Shown: positions 26,625-35,121 of the stretch, piece after piece
Numbering within the stretch: position 1 is the stretch's first letter
Layout: each line of letters opens with the position of its first letter
DNA from: Parabacteroides johnsonii DSM 18315
GTDB taxonomy: Bacteria > Bacteroidota > Bacteroidia > Bacteroidales > Tannerellaceae
Direction of reading: 5' to 3'
Length of the DNA: 64,000 nt
NCBI RefSeq assembly: GCF_025151045.1
Contig: NZ_CP102285.1
Location: 2,790,001-2,854,000 of the forward strand
Notes under the pieces: generated by a model
What the model was told of the DNA's origin: nothing
Databases searched by the model: none
What the model saw: only the letters and a program-made list of their open reading frames with translations
Program-made: the position numbers and the translations under genes

Positions 26625-26930
26625 TCAGAAACGGGTGTAAAGTCCCGTAACCTGCGTAAAGATAGATTGAAGCATATCAAAATACACCCCCTCGAACTTG
26701 GCAATCTCCTTGACCTTGATGCCGAAATTCTTGGTAACGGACTGGCGATAGAAGCACATTGTGTAAGTGTCGGTCACTTCGTCCAATATCACTTTCAGGC
26801 GGTTGGCGGAAGTCATGTTCCTCGCAAGGCTCATTTGCAGCCCGATGCCCAAGTCAATGAAATTCTTGCTTCCCGTCATGGCGGCAAACCTATGTCCGCC
26901 CATCTGTTCCAAAATCGTCTTTGCTATCAT
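26625..26930 (-). CDS. Conserved-looking hypothetical ICE protein, 101 aa
   Basis: No domain recognised. It has a hydrophilic alpha/beta look: IAKTILEQMGGHRFAAMTGS at the start, KVILDEVTDTYTMCFYRQS in the middle and FEGVYFDMLQSIF near the end. It is the last gene of a leftward block of small accessory genes that converges on the tra operon. Such proteins are carried at this place in related elements without known function. Confidence 0.7.
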   Translation of the reverse strand: MIAKTILEQMGGHRFAAMTGSKNFIDLGIGLQMSLARNMTSANRLKVILDEVTDTYTMCFYRQSVTKNFGIKVKEIAKFEGVYFDMLQSIFTQVTGLYTRF

Positions 26931-26984
26931 CTTTTCTGAATTTAAGTGTTCTTGTTTTGAGGGTGGCTTTTGCCATCCCGATTT

Positions 26985-27188
26985 TTACCGCTTCATCCTT
27001 TGCTGCACACGTTCAAGCGTGCGCTCGGCAATGGGACGTGTGTCCTTGTTCCAAAGGTCATACCCGTGTACGGATATTCCCACGCTCCGTAGGTCACGGA
27101 TGTAGCCAGGCACATGGTCTCCCGTAGGCAGGTAAACGAACTGCATCCATGCGTCCTTGCCGTCTGTCAGTATGAAATAGTATTTCAT
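26985..27188 (-). CDS. Hypothetical ICE protein, 67 aa
   Basis: From the ATG at 27188 (MKYYFILTDGKDAWMQF). A short basic protein with GYIRDLRSVGISVHGYDLW in the middle. The longer frame from 27242 adds residues that look untranslated. It lies between two genes of the same strand, with gaps of about 55 bp on each side. Confidence 0.65.
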   Translation of the reverse strand: MKYYFILTDGKDAWMQFVYLPTGDHVPGYIRDLRSVGISVHGYDLWNKDTRPIAERTLERVQQRMKR

Positions 27189-27246
27189 TCCACTCGTTTT
27201 TATGGTTGGTAATGGAGTGTGGGCGGTGGTTCCCACCGCCACGCAC

Positions 27247-27492
27247 TCAAAATTCCTTCATGTCGGCGATAGCCGTACAGCGTGTGAGCCATTCCTTTAC
27301 GCAGGACATGTTGTATTCGGAAGTGATGACTGCCGTATGCCCGTTTATCTGCGTAAACCTCGTACTTTCGTAGTCCTCCACCCAGCCTTTGAGGCTGTCC
27401 GTTCCCCATGCGTCCGCATCGGCGAACATATTGTCCAACACCTTGATTGGGTCGCTGAACGTCACTATCAGCGTATCATATCCTGCGCTCAT
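27247..27492 (-). CDS. Hypothetical ICE protein, 81 aa
   Basis: Acidic, small; MSAGYDTLIVTFSDPIKVLD at the start and CVKEWLTRCTAI at the end. No motif known to me. Its start overlaps the end of the upstream gene by 4 bp, so the two are coupled. Confidence 0.68.
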   Translation of the reverse strand: MSAGYDTLIVTFSDPIKVLDNMFADADAWGTDSLKGWVEDYESTRFTQINGHTAVITSEYNMSCVKEWLTRCTAIADMKEF

Positions 27493-27716
27493 CGTCTGCC
27501 CTCCTTGTTTTTAAGGTTCAACCATTCGTCACGCAACCTTCTACATTCTTCCAATGTGGGTTTCACGCAGGAGAAAAGTTCTCCGTCCGTATGTCGGTAG
27601 TCGTATTGCACGAAAGTGCGCCTTTTCCTGCCGGAACTCGTTTGGAAACGCTCGTATTTCTCCGTTCCTGCCGCTTGGCAGGTGCTTGTTCCGTTAACGG
27701 TCATTCTTGTTGTCAT
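27489..27716 (-). CDS. Small DUF3873-like protein, 75 aa
   Basis: From ATG 27716 (MTTRMTVNGTSTC). The block KYERF...QYDYRHTDGELFSCVKPTLEECRRLRDEW is familiar from small proteins of Bacteroides conjugative elements, which I believe are named DUF3873. Function unknown. The longer frame to 27953 runs into the neighbouring gene and is not used. Confidence 0.65.
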   Translation of the reverse strand: MTTRMTVNGTSTCQAAGTEKYERFQTSSGRKRRTFVQYDYRHTDGELFSCVKPTLEECRRLRDEWLNLKNKEGRR

Positions 27717-27727
27717 AGCCTTATCAA

Positions 27728-27985
27728 TTAAAATTCGACAATCAGTAATCTGTTCTCCAAACATTGGTCTGGGTCGGATGCCTTTTTCTGCGTCACCCAC
27801 AGATGGTGTGCGCCATACCCGAATGCGAAAAGGGCATTGAAAAGTTCCTTTCGTGCGAACACCTCCATTACACCCCTTACATCCTGCTCGTTCTTTGTCA
27901 GCACAAGCGTGTTCAACAATTCGATGAACATTTCGGGCAGTTCTTCGTGCCACCCGAAAATCATGTTTTCTATTCTTACTTCCAT
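27728..27985 (-). CDS. Hypothetical ICE protein, 85 aa
   Basis: Starts MEVRIENMIFGWHEELPEMF; an alternative ATG is at 28012. Helical, with NEQDVRGVMEVFARKELFNAL and FGYGAHHLWVTQKK. No family recognised. It sits directly after the PcfJ-like gene on the same strand. Confidence 0.65.
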   Translation of the reverse strand: MEVRIENMIFGWHEELPEMFIELLNTLVLTKNEQDVRGVMEVFARKELFNALFAFGYGAHHLWVTQKKASDPDQCLENRLLIVEF

Positions 27986-28012
27986 ATCGCTAAGTATTAA
28001 GTCGTTATACAA

Positions 28013-29344
28013 TCATGCCGCCTTCATCCGCTGCCGTATCTGTTCGGCATTGCTTTCCACAAGGGCGATGATGCGGTCGTGGTATTCGGTATTGGAATTG
28101 CATACGCCACGGCTCTGCACCACTTTCAGCGTCCGCAAGTCCACCTCCACCGTTTCGATGCGCTGCCCGTCTATCCGTGCGGAAAGTATCAGGGCGTTTT
28201 CTTTGTTGTAGTAGGCGTTGGCATAGACGCAGTGGCGCATGGCTTTTCCTTCCTCGTAGAACTCGTCCACGCTTTGCAGTACCTTGACGATGATTACTCC
28301 GTCAGTCAGTATAAGGTTGAGGAAAGCGGCTTTCTTTTGGATATACTCGTCTTTCTCTTTCTCCATTTCTTCCAAACGCTTCTGTTCATGCTCCAACCGC
28401 TCTGCTTCCCATTCCCTGCGCTGCTGCTCACGTTCACGCTCCAATTGGGCTTGCCGTTTCTCCATATATAGGTCGTGAGCCGCCTTGAAGTCGGTCGGGC
28501 ATATGAAATGGGGGTTGCGCAGGTCTTTTCCCAACCTCTCCAAAAGATATACGAGGTCGCACCACAAGGAGATGTCGGTTATGCCATATTTGTTCCGCAT
28601 GGCTATCTTGTACGAGTTCCAACATCTGTCAAGTTCCTTCGGACGGGAGAGGAAATAGCGCAAGTGTTCGATGTTGCCAGACTTCAGCAATGTTTCCATA
28701 CGGTTGTCCGAAAGGATTGCCTTGAAGAAGTCGTAAGGCAATATGCCGTGCAGGTTACCGTCAAATCCGTTACGCTTGATTTCGGGGATAATCCGTCGGC
28801 GTGGGTAGGTGCAAATTGGGTCGATGTCGTATACCCTGTGCTGGTTGTTCCTGCGGATTTCCATCGGGCTGTCCTCATTCCACAAGTCGTAGTAGAGAAA
28901 TGAAAAGCCACGCAACCTTGCTACTGTCTCGGATTTTCCGTCGGGTGCAATCCACCGTTGTGCCACCTCGCAGATGGAATACTCCGCCTTCTGCCCGACT
29001 TTCTGACGGCTTCTGACGAAAAAGAAGCGTATCACTTGGTAGCCTTTGCAGGTGGTGATGATGGAGAAATACTCGTTGTCCACGAACACCCTCTTTCGGG
29101 TGACCACGACTTCCAATGCCGTGCCGCAGTTAGGGCAGGTGCAGCCGCAAAGCGTGTCGGCAAGGGTGTGCCCGCTCTTCCATGCGTGTCCGCACTCCGT
29201 GCAGGTGATGACGCCTTTTGCCGTCCGCCTGCCATAATGCTTGAAACAATGGCGGAAAGCGTAGGTTCTCTGTGCGCCTGTCAGTCCGGGCAGGGTCGCG
29301 CTCAGACGGACGATTTCTTTCTGTATGGGTGTCTTGGGTTTCAT
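28013..29344 (-). CDS. PcfJ-like protein
   Basis: 443 residues from MKPKTPIQ at 29344; a start at 29368 is also open. The N-terminal third has a zinc ribbon (CTECGH and CTCPNCG, about 50-75), then a charged coiled-coil rich in Glu and Arg at about 300-345. A C-terminal PcfJ-type domain carries GKAMRHCVYANAYYNKENAL. PcfJ-like proteins recur in conjugative elements of Gram-positives and Bacteroidales beside PcfK; the exact role is not known. It follows the PcfK-like gene with a 4-bp gap. Confidence 0.82.
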   Translation of the reverse strand: MKPKTPIQKEIVRLSATLPGLTGAQRTYAFRHCFKHYGRRTAKGVITCTECGHAWKSGHTLADTLCGCTCPNCGTALEVVVTRKRVFVDNEYFSIITTCKGYQVIRFFFVRSRQKVGQKAEYSICEVAQRWIAPDGKSETVARLRGFSFLYYDLWNEDSPMEIRRNNQHRVYDIDPICTYPRRRIIPEIKRNGFDGNLHGILPYDFFKAILSDNRMETLLKSGNIEHLRYFLSRPKELDRCWNSYKIAMRNKYGITDISLWCDLVYLLERLGKDLRNPHFICPTDFKAAHDLYMEKRQAQLEREREQQRREWEAERLEHEQKRLEEMEKEKDEYIQKKAAFLNLILTDGVIIVKVLQSVDEFYEEGKAMRHCVYANAYYNKENALILSARIDGQRIETVEVDLRTLKVVQSRGVCNSNTEYHDRIIALVESNAEQIRQRMKAA

Positions 29345-29348
29345 AGGT

Positions 29349-29771
29349 TCAGAATAATGAAAGTTCAACTTGTTGTGCGTTTGTCTTTTGGCTCGCCTTT
29401 GCCCTGTTCCGGTTCTGCAACTTGCGCAGTTCCTCGTCTTGGTATTGGCGGATGGCTCTCTGCCTCGCTTCCGCCTTTTCCTCGTCTGTCAGTTCAACCC
29501 CGCATACCATGACTTGGCATGGAATGGGTTTGCCGATTTCGATGTCGTTTTCGTCAAAATAGTGTACCGCTTGCGACAATACTTCTCCTGCGGTAACGCC
29601 TATGCCGTTGCCTCCATTGCATTGGCTTTTCGCCCAATGCAACAGATAGGTGATGCAATCGTCCATGTTCTTGTTCGGCTTGCTGTAACTTGCTGCAAAC
29701 AGTTTGTCCTCCGCCGCACGGCTGTCCAAATAGGCTTGGATGGTCCGCTTGAAATGGTCTGTTCCGTTCAT
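29349..29771 (-). CDS. PcfK-like protein
   Basis: 140 residues. The N-terminal part (FKRTIQAYLDSRAAED, KNMDDCITYLLHWAKS) fits the PcfK-like family, and the C-terminus is charged and helical (DEEKAEARQRAIRQYQDEEL). It is the partner of the PcfJ-like gene just downstream, and the two lie in the same order as in other elements. Function unknown. Confidence 0.8.
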   Translation of the reverse strand: MNGTDHFKRTIQAYLDSRAAEDKLFAASYSKPNKNMDDCITYLLHWAKSQCNGGNGIGVTAGEVLSQAVHYFDENDIEIGKPIPCQVMVCGVELTDEEKAEARQRAIRQYQDEELRKLQNRNRAKASQKTNAQQVELSLF

Positions 29772-29788
29772 ATATGTATGTATTTTAG

Positions 29789-30346
29789 TTAGTTGAAAAT
29801 TTCTCCGTTGGATAAAAACTCGTATCCGTTGGCTTCACAATCACGCTCAAAGGCTTCCTCGTTGCTCGCATATTCCACATCATCCCTGCAAAAGCGGAAA
29901 AAGCTGTCGATGCAGTCATTCATCAAGTCATACAAGTTCGTATGCTTGTCGGGGGATTTCAGGAAGTCGTATATGGGTTTCAGTATGTCCATGTCCGCAC
30001 AATAACCCGTCAGCACACAATCATTGGTTACGGATATCCGACTTCTGCGCTGTTTGTGGAAATCCTTTTTGTGCCAATAGGTCTTGGGCTTGAAAAGGCT
30101 GTGCCAATAGTTGTTCACGATGAATTTCAGCAACCGCACACCGCACAGTTCTTCCTCTTCCCCGCTGTAATGTGAGGTGAATTGGAAATTATAGGTATGG
30201 GCATCATAATTCCACCTGCTTACCTTTACCTTGAAAATCTCCTCAAAGGCTTTCAGCGTTGCCCGGTTGTCGGATGCGTCATATTCAAAGCCTTTCAGCC
30301 AATTCCAATAGGCGTTTTCTTTCGCATTGTCCGAAAGTTCGTCCAC
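29789..30346 (-). CDS. Hypothetical ICE protein with uncertain start
   Basis: 185 residues from a GTG at 30346. The frame stays open upstream for 11 more codons (TETRKYEVYK...) to a TGA. An ATG at 30380 lies just upstream but in a different frame. The protein is acidic and aromatic-rich (ENAYWNWLKGFEYDASDNR, CIDSFFRFCRDDVEYASNEE), similar in look to small antirestriction-like or ICE accessory proteins, though no family can be named. Either translation starts at GTG, or a small deletion near the second codon has broken the normal start. Confidence 0.65.
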   Translation of the reverse strand: MDELSDNAKENAYWNWLKGFEYDASDNRATLKAFEEIFKVKVSRWNYDAHTYNFQFTSHYSGEEEELCGVRLLKFIVNNYWHSLFKPKTYWHKKDFHKQRRSRISVTNDCVLTGYCADMDILKPIYDFLKSPDKHTNLYDLMNDCIDSFFRFCRDDVEYASNEEAFERDCEANGYEFLSNGEIFN

Positions 30347-30389
30347 CTTGTAAACTTCGTATTTCCTCGTTTCCGTTCATAACTTTGCT

Positions 30390-30680
30390 CTATTGTTCGT
30401 CCAACATATTGTGATAAAACAACTCGTCATCCCGTCCGTAGATTTCCATCGTAGGGTTGTTTTCGTTTTCCACTGGGGATAGTCCTTCTGCCGTTTCGGG
30501 GTTCAGTTCGTAGTCGCAATAGATGACGTTCTCGTCCATACCGATATGGCTGTTCACGTCTTTATCTTTCCATGAAAGAATGATGGCTTTGGCTTCCTCA
30601 TAGCTGTTCGCCTTGATTGAGAAGCGGGTACGTTCCCAGCAAGTTACCTTGCAATCCATGTAAAAGTCAAAAGTTTCCAT
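30390..30680 (-). CDS. Hypothetical ICE protein, 96 aa
   Basis: Acidic. FYMDCKVTCWERTRFSIKA at the start and EAKAIILSWKDKDVN resemble small single-domain proteins with an alpha-beta pattern often seen in Bacteroidales mobile elements. No function is known to me. Confidence 0.7.
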   Translation of the reverse strand: METFDFYMDCKVTCWERTRFSIKANSYEEAKAIILSWKDKDVNSHIGMDENVIYCDYELNPETAEGLSPVENENNPTMEIYGRDDELFYHNMLDEQ

Positions 30681-30699
30681 TGTCTGTAATTTAAGATGG

Positions 30700-30921
30700 T
30701 TATACGGTTTCTTGTAAAATCTCTATATGGTATTGGGGCGGGCATTCCAAGATGAGAAAGGCGATGAAGTCTTTTCTCGTTTCCTTGTTCAACTCGCGGT
30801 ACAACTTTCTGAATGAAGTAAAGTTGCCGTTGATGTACACCTCTACCATATACTCGAAGATGTTGTCCACCTCGTAATACCTGCATTGCTGCGCTGCCGT
30901 CTTGCTTTGTCTTTTCGCCAT
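30700..30921 (-). CDS. Hypothetical ICE protein, 73 aa
   Basis: Basic N-terminus (MAKRQSKTAAQQ) then a compact helical domain (FEYMVEVYINGNFTSFRKLY, RELNKETRKDFIAFLI). No family recognised. It sits 19 bp upstream of its neighbour and shares its strand. Confidence 0.7.
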   Translation of the reverse strand: MAKRQSKTAAQQCRYYEVDNIFEYMVEVYINGNFTSFRKLYRELNKETRKDFIAFLILECPPQYHIEILQETV

Positions 30922-30932
30922 GTCCGTATGAA

Positions 30933-31277
30933 TTAAAGGGTTAATAACCAGATAAAAATTCCGATAGCTGCCGCTACTGAAAGCAGGGCGGTGAGGATGC
31001 CGAACATGAAGTTAAACACACCCAACAGGATTTCCCCTGCGATGCCCACCGCCAAACCTCCTGCGCAAAGGGTAATGCCCCATGCCGCTCTCGCCATTGC
31101 GGACAATGCCATCCGCAAAGCCTTTCCGATGTCGTTCAAAGTCAATCTTATATCTTCCAATTTTAAGTTGTTGTTACTTACTTGTCTTGCTCGGATGGGG
31201 AGGGTCGGGTCGAATCCTTTTTCTTTTCGCCTCTCCGTATGTCCGATGTCTCCTTGTGACGTCTTCCGACCGCGCAT
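30933..31277 (-). CDS. Small membrane protein at the head of the accessory block
   Basis: The conserved-looking part starts near a TTG at 31160 (LEDIRLTLNDIGKALRMAL) and contains two hydrophobic segments (AAWGITLCAGGLAVGIAG and FGILTALLSVAAAIGIFIWL). The 40 residues before it, from ATG 31277, look unlike protein, so the true start is probably later. A membrane protein in an ICE; function unknown. Confidence 0.6.
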   Translation of the reverse strand: MRGRKTSQGDIGHTERRKEKGFDPTLPIRARQVSNNNLKLEDIRLTLNDIGKALRMALSAMARAAWGITLCAGGLAVGIAGEILLGVFNFMFGILTALLSVAAAIGIFIWLLTL

Positions 31278-32050
31278 CGGTCGTTTTCGTTTCAGGGGAA
31301 AAAAGCAAAGGTCAGGGGAGTAGGTTCAGCAAATTTTTTCGACAGAATACTACCTGAGCCTGCGAAGTGTGGAGATTGTGGCTAAAAAATTTGTGTTCCT
31401 AATCCCGTCTTTACCTTTGCCCCTGCAACGAAAATGACCACTGATGCCGTCTGGAATGGCGGCATGGGGACATTGGCATACACTTGAAGAGGCGGAAAGG
31501 AAAAGGAGTAAAGTGTGTAAGATGGCGCAACGCGCCACAGGAAAATCGAAAGGGCGGCGCAACTGACAAGGGAAAGCCTCGCTTTCCTGCCGCCGTGACG
31601 GAAGTCCCGTGACCGTCATTGTCATGCGGGCATGGCTTGCGGTCGCGGGTGTTCCTCCGGCGGCATCTGTCTGAAAATGGTCTTGCCTGCCATTGCTCCG
31701 ATTGGCAACGGCAGGGCAAGACGGTTGGAAGACAGGCAACACATGACAGCCGGGAATAGTCGCAGGAACAGATTCACGCTTGCCGTGTCCTGCATCCGGC
31801 GGCATTTCCGGCTGACAACGGAAACGAAAAAGGAAAATGACAAGACTGTCCACGCCGTTCAGCACAAGCACATAAAAGAAGTGTCCGCGACGATGGCAGT
31901 GTCACTGGTGACATTGTGGTCGTCGTGGGCTTTTCTTTGCTTGTGCCGCTTCTGGAATGGGCTTGCGCACATCAAGCCGGAAGCCGTTTTCAGAACAGGA
32001 AAAATGATGGAGGATAAAATTGCGGAGAAATAAAAATTGCAGGAAACCTT
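31278..32050. other. End region of the ICE without a convincing gene
   Basis: About 770 bp. A plus-strand frame from ATG 31743 to 32033 could give a 96-aa protein with one hydrophobic stretch (MAVSLVTLWSSWAFLCLC). Its first half looks poorly coding and the minus-strand frame over the same bases looks worse. GC-rich inverted patches (GGCGCAACGCGCC near 31529) suggest non-coding function close to the element end. I do not call a gene with confidence. Confidence 0.35.
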
Positions 32051-32080
32051 GCAAAGATAGATGCAGTTTTGTACCTTTGC
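32051..32080 (+). other. CTnDOT-type attachment core, likely right end of the ICE (attR)
   Basis: GTACCTTTGC at 32071-32080 is an exact match to the GTANNTTTGC core used by CTnDOT-family integrases, and an inverted partner GCAAAGATA lies at 32051-32059. All ICE genes lie to the left and a chromosomal tRNA lies to the right. The same sequence can also serve as a Bacteroidales -7 promoter element (TAnnTTTG), so the match alone is not proof. Confidence 0.55.
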
Positions 32081-32180
32081 AAAAGGTAAGTACGTTCTTT
32101 CGCTTGATGCAAAATGAGGCAGATTATAGAAGTTCGCTGGTTTCTAAACCGTTAACAAGCCTGTTTTGTTTCTATGTTAA

Positions 32181-33266
32181 TCATCTCATATTTAGAAAGA
32201 TATAATTTTTATTGTGTCTTGCCTTATATGTTGTCAAGTCAATAGGAATACTCAACCTTTCTCCTATTTCTTTCAAAGACTTATTCACTTTCGCTATAAT
32301 CTTATGAATCCTATTTACTTTCTGTTGTTCCGTCTTATGAAAATTGGATAGAATAGGGAATAAATAGGGATTATCAGGCATTGAGTATTTCTGAATCAAT
32401 TTAATAGCCTGTTCCTGCAATGAAACCTTTATCTGCTTTTGAGTTTTCTTTCTGATATAGATTAATCTATTTTCCAAGATATTATCTTTTGTCAGACGAG
32501 CAATGTCCCCAAAGTTAATGCCTGCTGCCAAATATGAAAAAGTAAACAAGTCTATAGCTAAACATTCCAAAGGCGATTGCCCTTGATAATTTAGTATTGA
32601 TAGAATCTCACCTTTCAGAATTGAACGTTTGGCTGTAGTTTGGCTTAATTTAGAGACTTTAAACGAATAAAAAGGATAATATTCTGATTTAACGATCTTC
32701 TCCTCTATCGCAAGATTATAAATCACCCGTAAATGCCTAAAGCGTGTTCCCAATGTGTTTATAGCCAATCCTTGACTTTGCAACCACACCTCATAACGTT
32801 TTAGCCAGATAGTGTCTATATCAGAAAAAGGAATATCCAAATGCTTGTTGAACTTTATAAGAGAGTACATAGTACATTTATACATATCCGCATAACGTAA
32901 ACGATTTGCAGATTCAAGTTCTTGAATATACAGGTTAAAGACCTCTTGTACAGTTTTACGCTTTACTGGTTTGTTCACCTTCTCCATTAAAGAAGTTGCA
33001 GTAAATTCTTTTTCCTGTGATTTAAACTCTATAACCTTATCTGTATAGACTTTTACTTTCTCCGCTATTAACCTTTCTAAGTACTCCTTATTTGGACATT
33101 TAGAAGTTGGTTTGTTGACTTTAAAATCCCAATATTTAGGCAATATGGAAATACCAAGACTTTGATATTTCATTTTTCGATCCTTACAAACACGAATCAT
33201 CAAAGGTGATTCATTGTTTTTCAAGACTTTAGATTTGTAACATACGACATTGACTGTTGTACTCAT
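32181..33266 (-). pseudogene. Tyrosine recombinase truncated before its catalytic end
   Basis: 361 residues of a Bacteroidales-type integrase: arm-binding N-terminus, SAM-like core domain at about 105-200 (LRYADMYKCTMYSLIKF), and a catalytic domain that reaches SYLAAGINFGDIARLT and then TYKARH. At the RH of the HxxR motif the sequence changes to NKNYIFLNMR and stops. About 60 residues, including the downstream Arg and the nucleophilic tyrosine, are missing. The gene starts about 90 bp from the 3' side of tRNA-Thr, as expected for an element that used that tRNA as target. Much more AT-rich than the ICE. I read it as a dead remnant of another element. Confidence 0.75.
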
Positions 33267-33313
33267 GGTTTAAACGCTGGTTTAAACAAACCACGAAAAC
33301 CACAGAAAAAGCC

Positions 33314-33348
33314 ATAAAAAAAGCAGTCATCGAAAAAGATAACTGCTT
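33314..33348 (-). terminator. Terminator of tRNA-Thr
   Basis: On the minus strand AAGCAGTTATC pairs with GATGACTGCTT around TTTTTC, then TTTTTTA. It lies 10 bp after the tRNA. Confidence 0.85.
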
Positions 33349-33357
33349 GATATTGTG

Positions 33358-33430
<73 letters not shown>

Positions 33431-33455
33431 GACATTTACTTCCTGAATGCGGGCG

Positions 33456-33463
33456 CAAATATA
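33456..33463 (-). promoter_or_regulatory. Promoter -7 element of tRNA-Thr
   Basis: TATATTTG on the minus strand matches the Bacteroidales TAnnTTTG consensus, about 25 bp before the tRNA 5' end. Confidence 0.6.
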
Positions 33464-33469
33464 AGAAGT

Positions 33470-33931
33470 CTATTTGACATCTGAAAGAAGTTTCGCTAAA
33501 AAATCATCTAAATCTGCATCTAAATCTTTTAAAAGAGGATCATCCAAACGAAGATTTTCATCGTCCAAGAACAGAAGTTCCTCAATAACAGAGAAATCCT
33601 CATCTGTCAGGCTTACCGAGAACGGTTTCAAAAAACAAGGGTTTTCAAAAACTTTTTTTGTAACCAAAACGGCAAGCACGGCTTTCAAAGTTGCAGCAAC
33701 CTGCTGAGTGAACTGATCGTCATCACATGTCGTATTCACCCAATCGAAAATGATAGTCTTCTCAACCAGCGCATCCTCTTCATCATAAATAAGCAACTCT
33801 CCACTTTCAGCATCCACCTGTACGTATAAATCGCTGTAACAGTTGCCAGCTTCGTTTGCCGCAAGTTTATTGATGGCCGAATTGAAAGTAGCTTCTATGA
33901 CAGCTTGAACCTTTGCATTATTAGCACTCAT
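33470..33931 (-). CDS. Conserved hypothetical acidic protein, 153 aa
   Basis: No signal or membrane segment. The protein is strongly acidic at the C-terminus (LDDENLRLDDPLLKDLDADL) and begins with a helical region (AKVQAVIEATFNSAINKLAA). The middle mixes beta and helix (YVQVDAESGELLIYDEEDAL). I do not recognise a family. It is a stand-alone gene next to the tRNA with normal chromosomal composition, so probably a core gene of unknown role. Confidence 0.8.
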   Translation of the reverse strand: MSANNAKVQAVIEATFNSAINKLAANEAGNCYSDLYVQVDAESGELLIYDEEDALVEKTIIFDWVNTTCDDDQFTQQVAATLKAVLAVLVTKKVFENPCFLKPFSVSLTDEDFSVIEELLFLDDENLRLDDPLLKDLDADLDDFLAKLLSDVK

Positions 33932-33999
33932 ATCTTATTATTTATTCTTTATTCGAAACGTCTGCCAAAAGTAATAATAATTCAGAGAATATAAGATTA

Positions 34000-35031
34000 T
34001 TATTCTCCAAATTGCTTATTTAGTTTTTGATCTGAACGGATACGCTTGCCAAGAGCCTCTACATACAGCCGTTGCATTTTCGTATAATTATAGTCTTCTC
34101 CCTTTTTACTATTAAAAATCTCGTAAGATTTAGCAGCCCAGTTGTAGGCTTCCTTCAACTGAGTCTTCATTTCATAGTACAAAGCCAAGTTCGATGCAGC
34201 TTTTGCCCGTTCTTTCCAACGCGAAGAATTTTCATACACATGCTTCCAACGCAAAGCCGCTTCTTCCCATTTGTCGGACAAGGCATAGGCAGTCGCTTCT
34301 TTCCAACGCGCCCCCTCACCTTTGTAGAACCATCGGCTTTCATTATCCCAATGAGGTACAAAGTTCGGAGTAATCTTCGTACCTATATACTGTCCAGCAG
34401 CCCGTAAAGCTTCATCCGGCGACGGCAGATAAAGTTTCAATTGCTCCATATTGTCCGCGCTTTCAGACCAGAAAACACTATCCTGCACATAGACGGTGGC
34501 CAACGGATTGTCGCGTCCGGGAAGATAACCGCGGACGACTCCCGTAATCTCGACATCGACTCCTCCCACAACAAAACCTTCGGCAAAAGCAACAACATTT
34601 TTTTCCATCCGGAACAGCAGGCGGTCGAACGAAATAACAGCGTCCGTCCCTGTCTCCCGGCACAATTCTTTCACCGCTTCGGGCGTCAACTTTTCATCCA
34701 CCAAATATTTTGTATCCTGACGGGTGCCATCATGATAGAGAAGGACATCATTGAAGAAAGAAACATCCACAATCGATTTGCCTAAAGAATGGCAGGCATC
34801 ATACAAAGCACTATCCGCATGGGCGCGGGCCGTGTCCTGCACAGTTCCATATAAATTATAGGTATAACCGACATCATCAGGCTGGGGAACGGCGTTATTA
34901 ACAATCAAAACCTTGTCGACCTTCTTCGGGAAAGTAATCTCGGCCGGGTTATAAGTTTCTATTCCGATATATTCAATGGTGCTGCACGCCGAAAACAGGC
35001 AGGCCACTAACAGATACAACGTTGTTCTCAT
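34000..35031 (-). CDS. DUF6340-like lipoprotein
   Basis: 343 residues with a lipobox signal (LYLLVACLFSAC, Cys16). The N-terminal domain (KVDKVLIVNNAVPQPDD...) and the central GTDAVISFDRLLFRME are followed by a helical repeat-like C-terminus (ALSDKWEEAALRWKHVYENS, KAASNLALYYEMKTQLKEA), reminiscent of TPR. I believe this is the family now called DUF6340; the role is unknown. Probably at the outer or inner membrane facing the periplasm. Confidence 0.82.
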   Translation of the reverse strand: MRTTLYLLVACLFSACSTIEYIGIETYNPAEITFPKKVDKVLIVNNAVPQPDDVGYTYNLYGTVQDTARAHADSALYDACHSLGKSIVDVSFFNDVLLYHDGTRQDTKYLVDEKLTPEAVKELCRETGTDAVISFDRLLFRMEKNVVAFAEGFVVGGVDVEITGVVRGYLPGRDNPLATVYVQDSVFWSESADNMEQLKLYLPSPDEALRAAGQYIGTKITPNFVPHWDNESRWFYKGEGARWKEATAYALSDKWEEAALRWKHVYENSSRWKERAKAASNLALYYEMKTQLKEAYNWAAKSYEIFNSKKGEDYNYTKMQRLYVEALGKRIRSDQKLNKQFGE

Positions 35032-35121
35032 CTTTACATTTATGATTTATAATTTATGAATTATGCTTCACAACTTGTGCTTCATAAGTCATAAATCACA
35101 AATCATAAATCATAATTCTTA

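Noticed and set aside
31350-31871. 173-codon minus-strand frame near the ICE end
   Set aside because: Rich in Cys, Pro, Ser and His with no recognisable stretch; looks like a non-coding frame.
32181-33266. Recombinase as the integrase of the ICE in this window
   Set aside because: It lacks the catalytic tyrosine, differs in base composition from the ICE, and lies outside the likely attachment core. CTnDOT-type elements carry their integrase at the other end.
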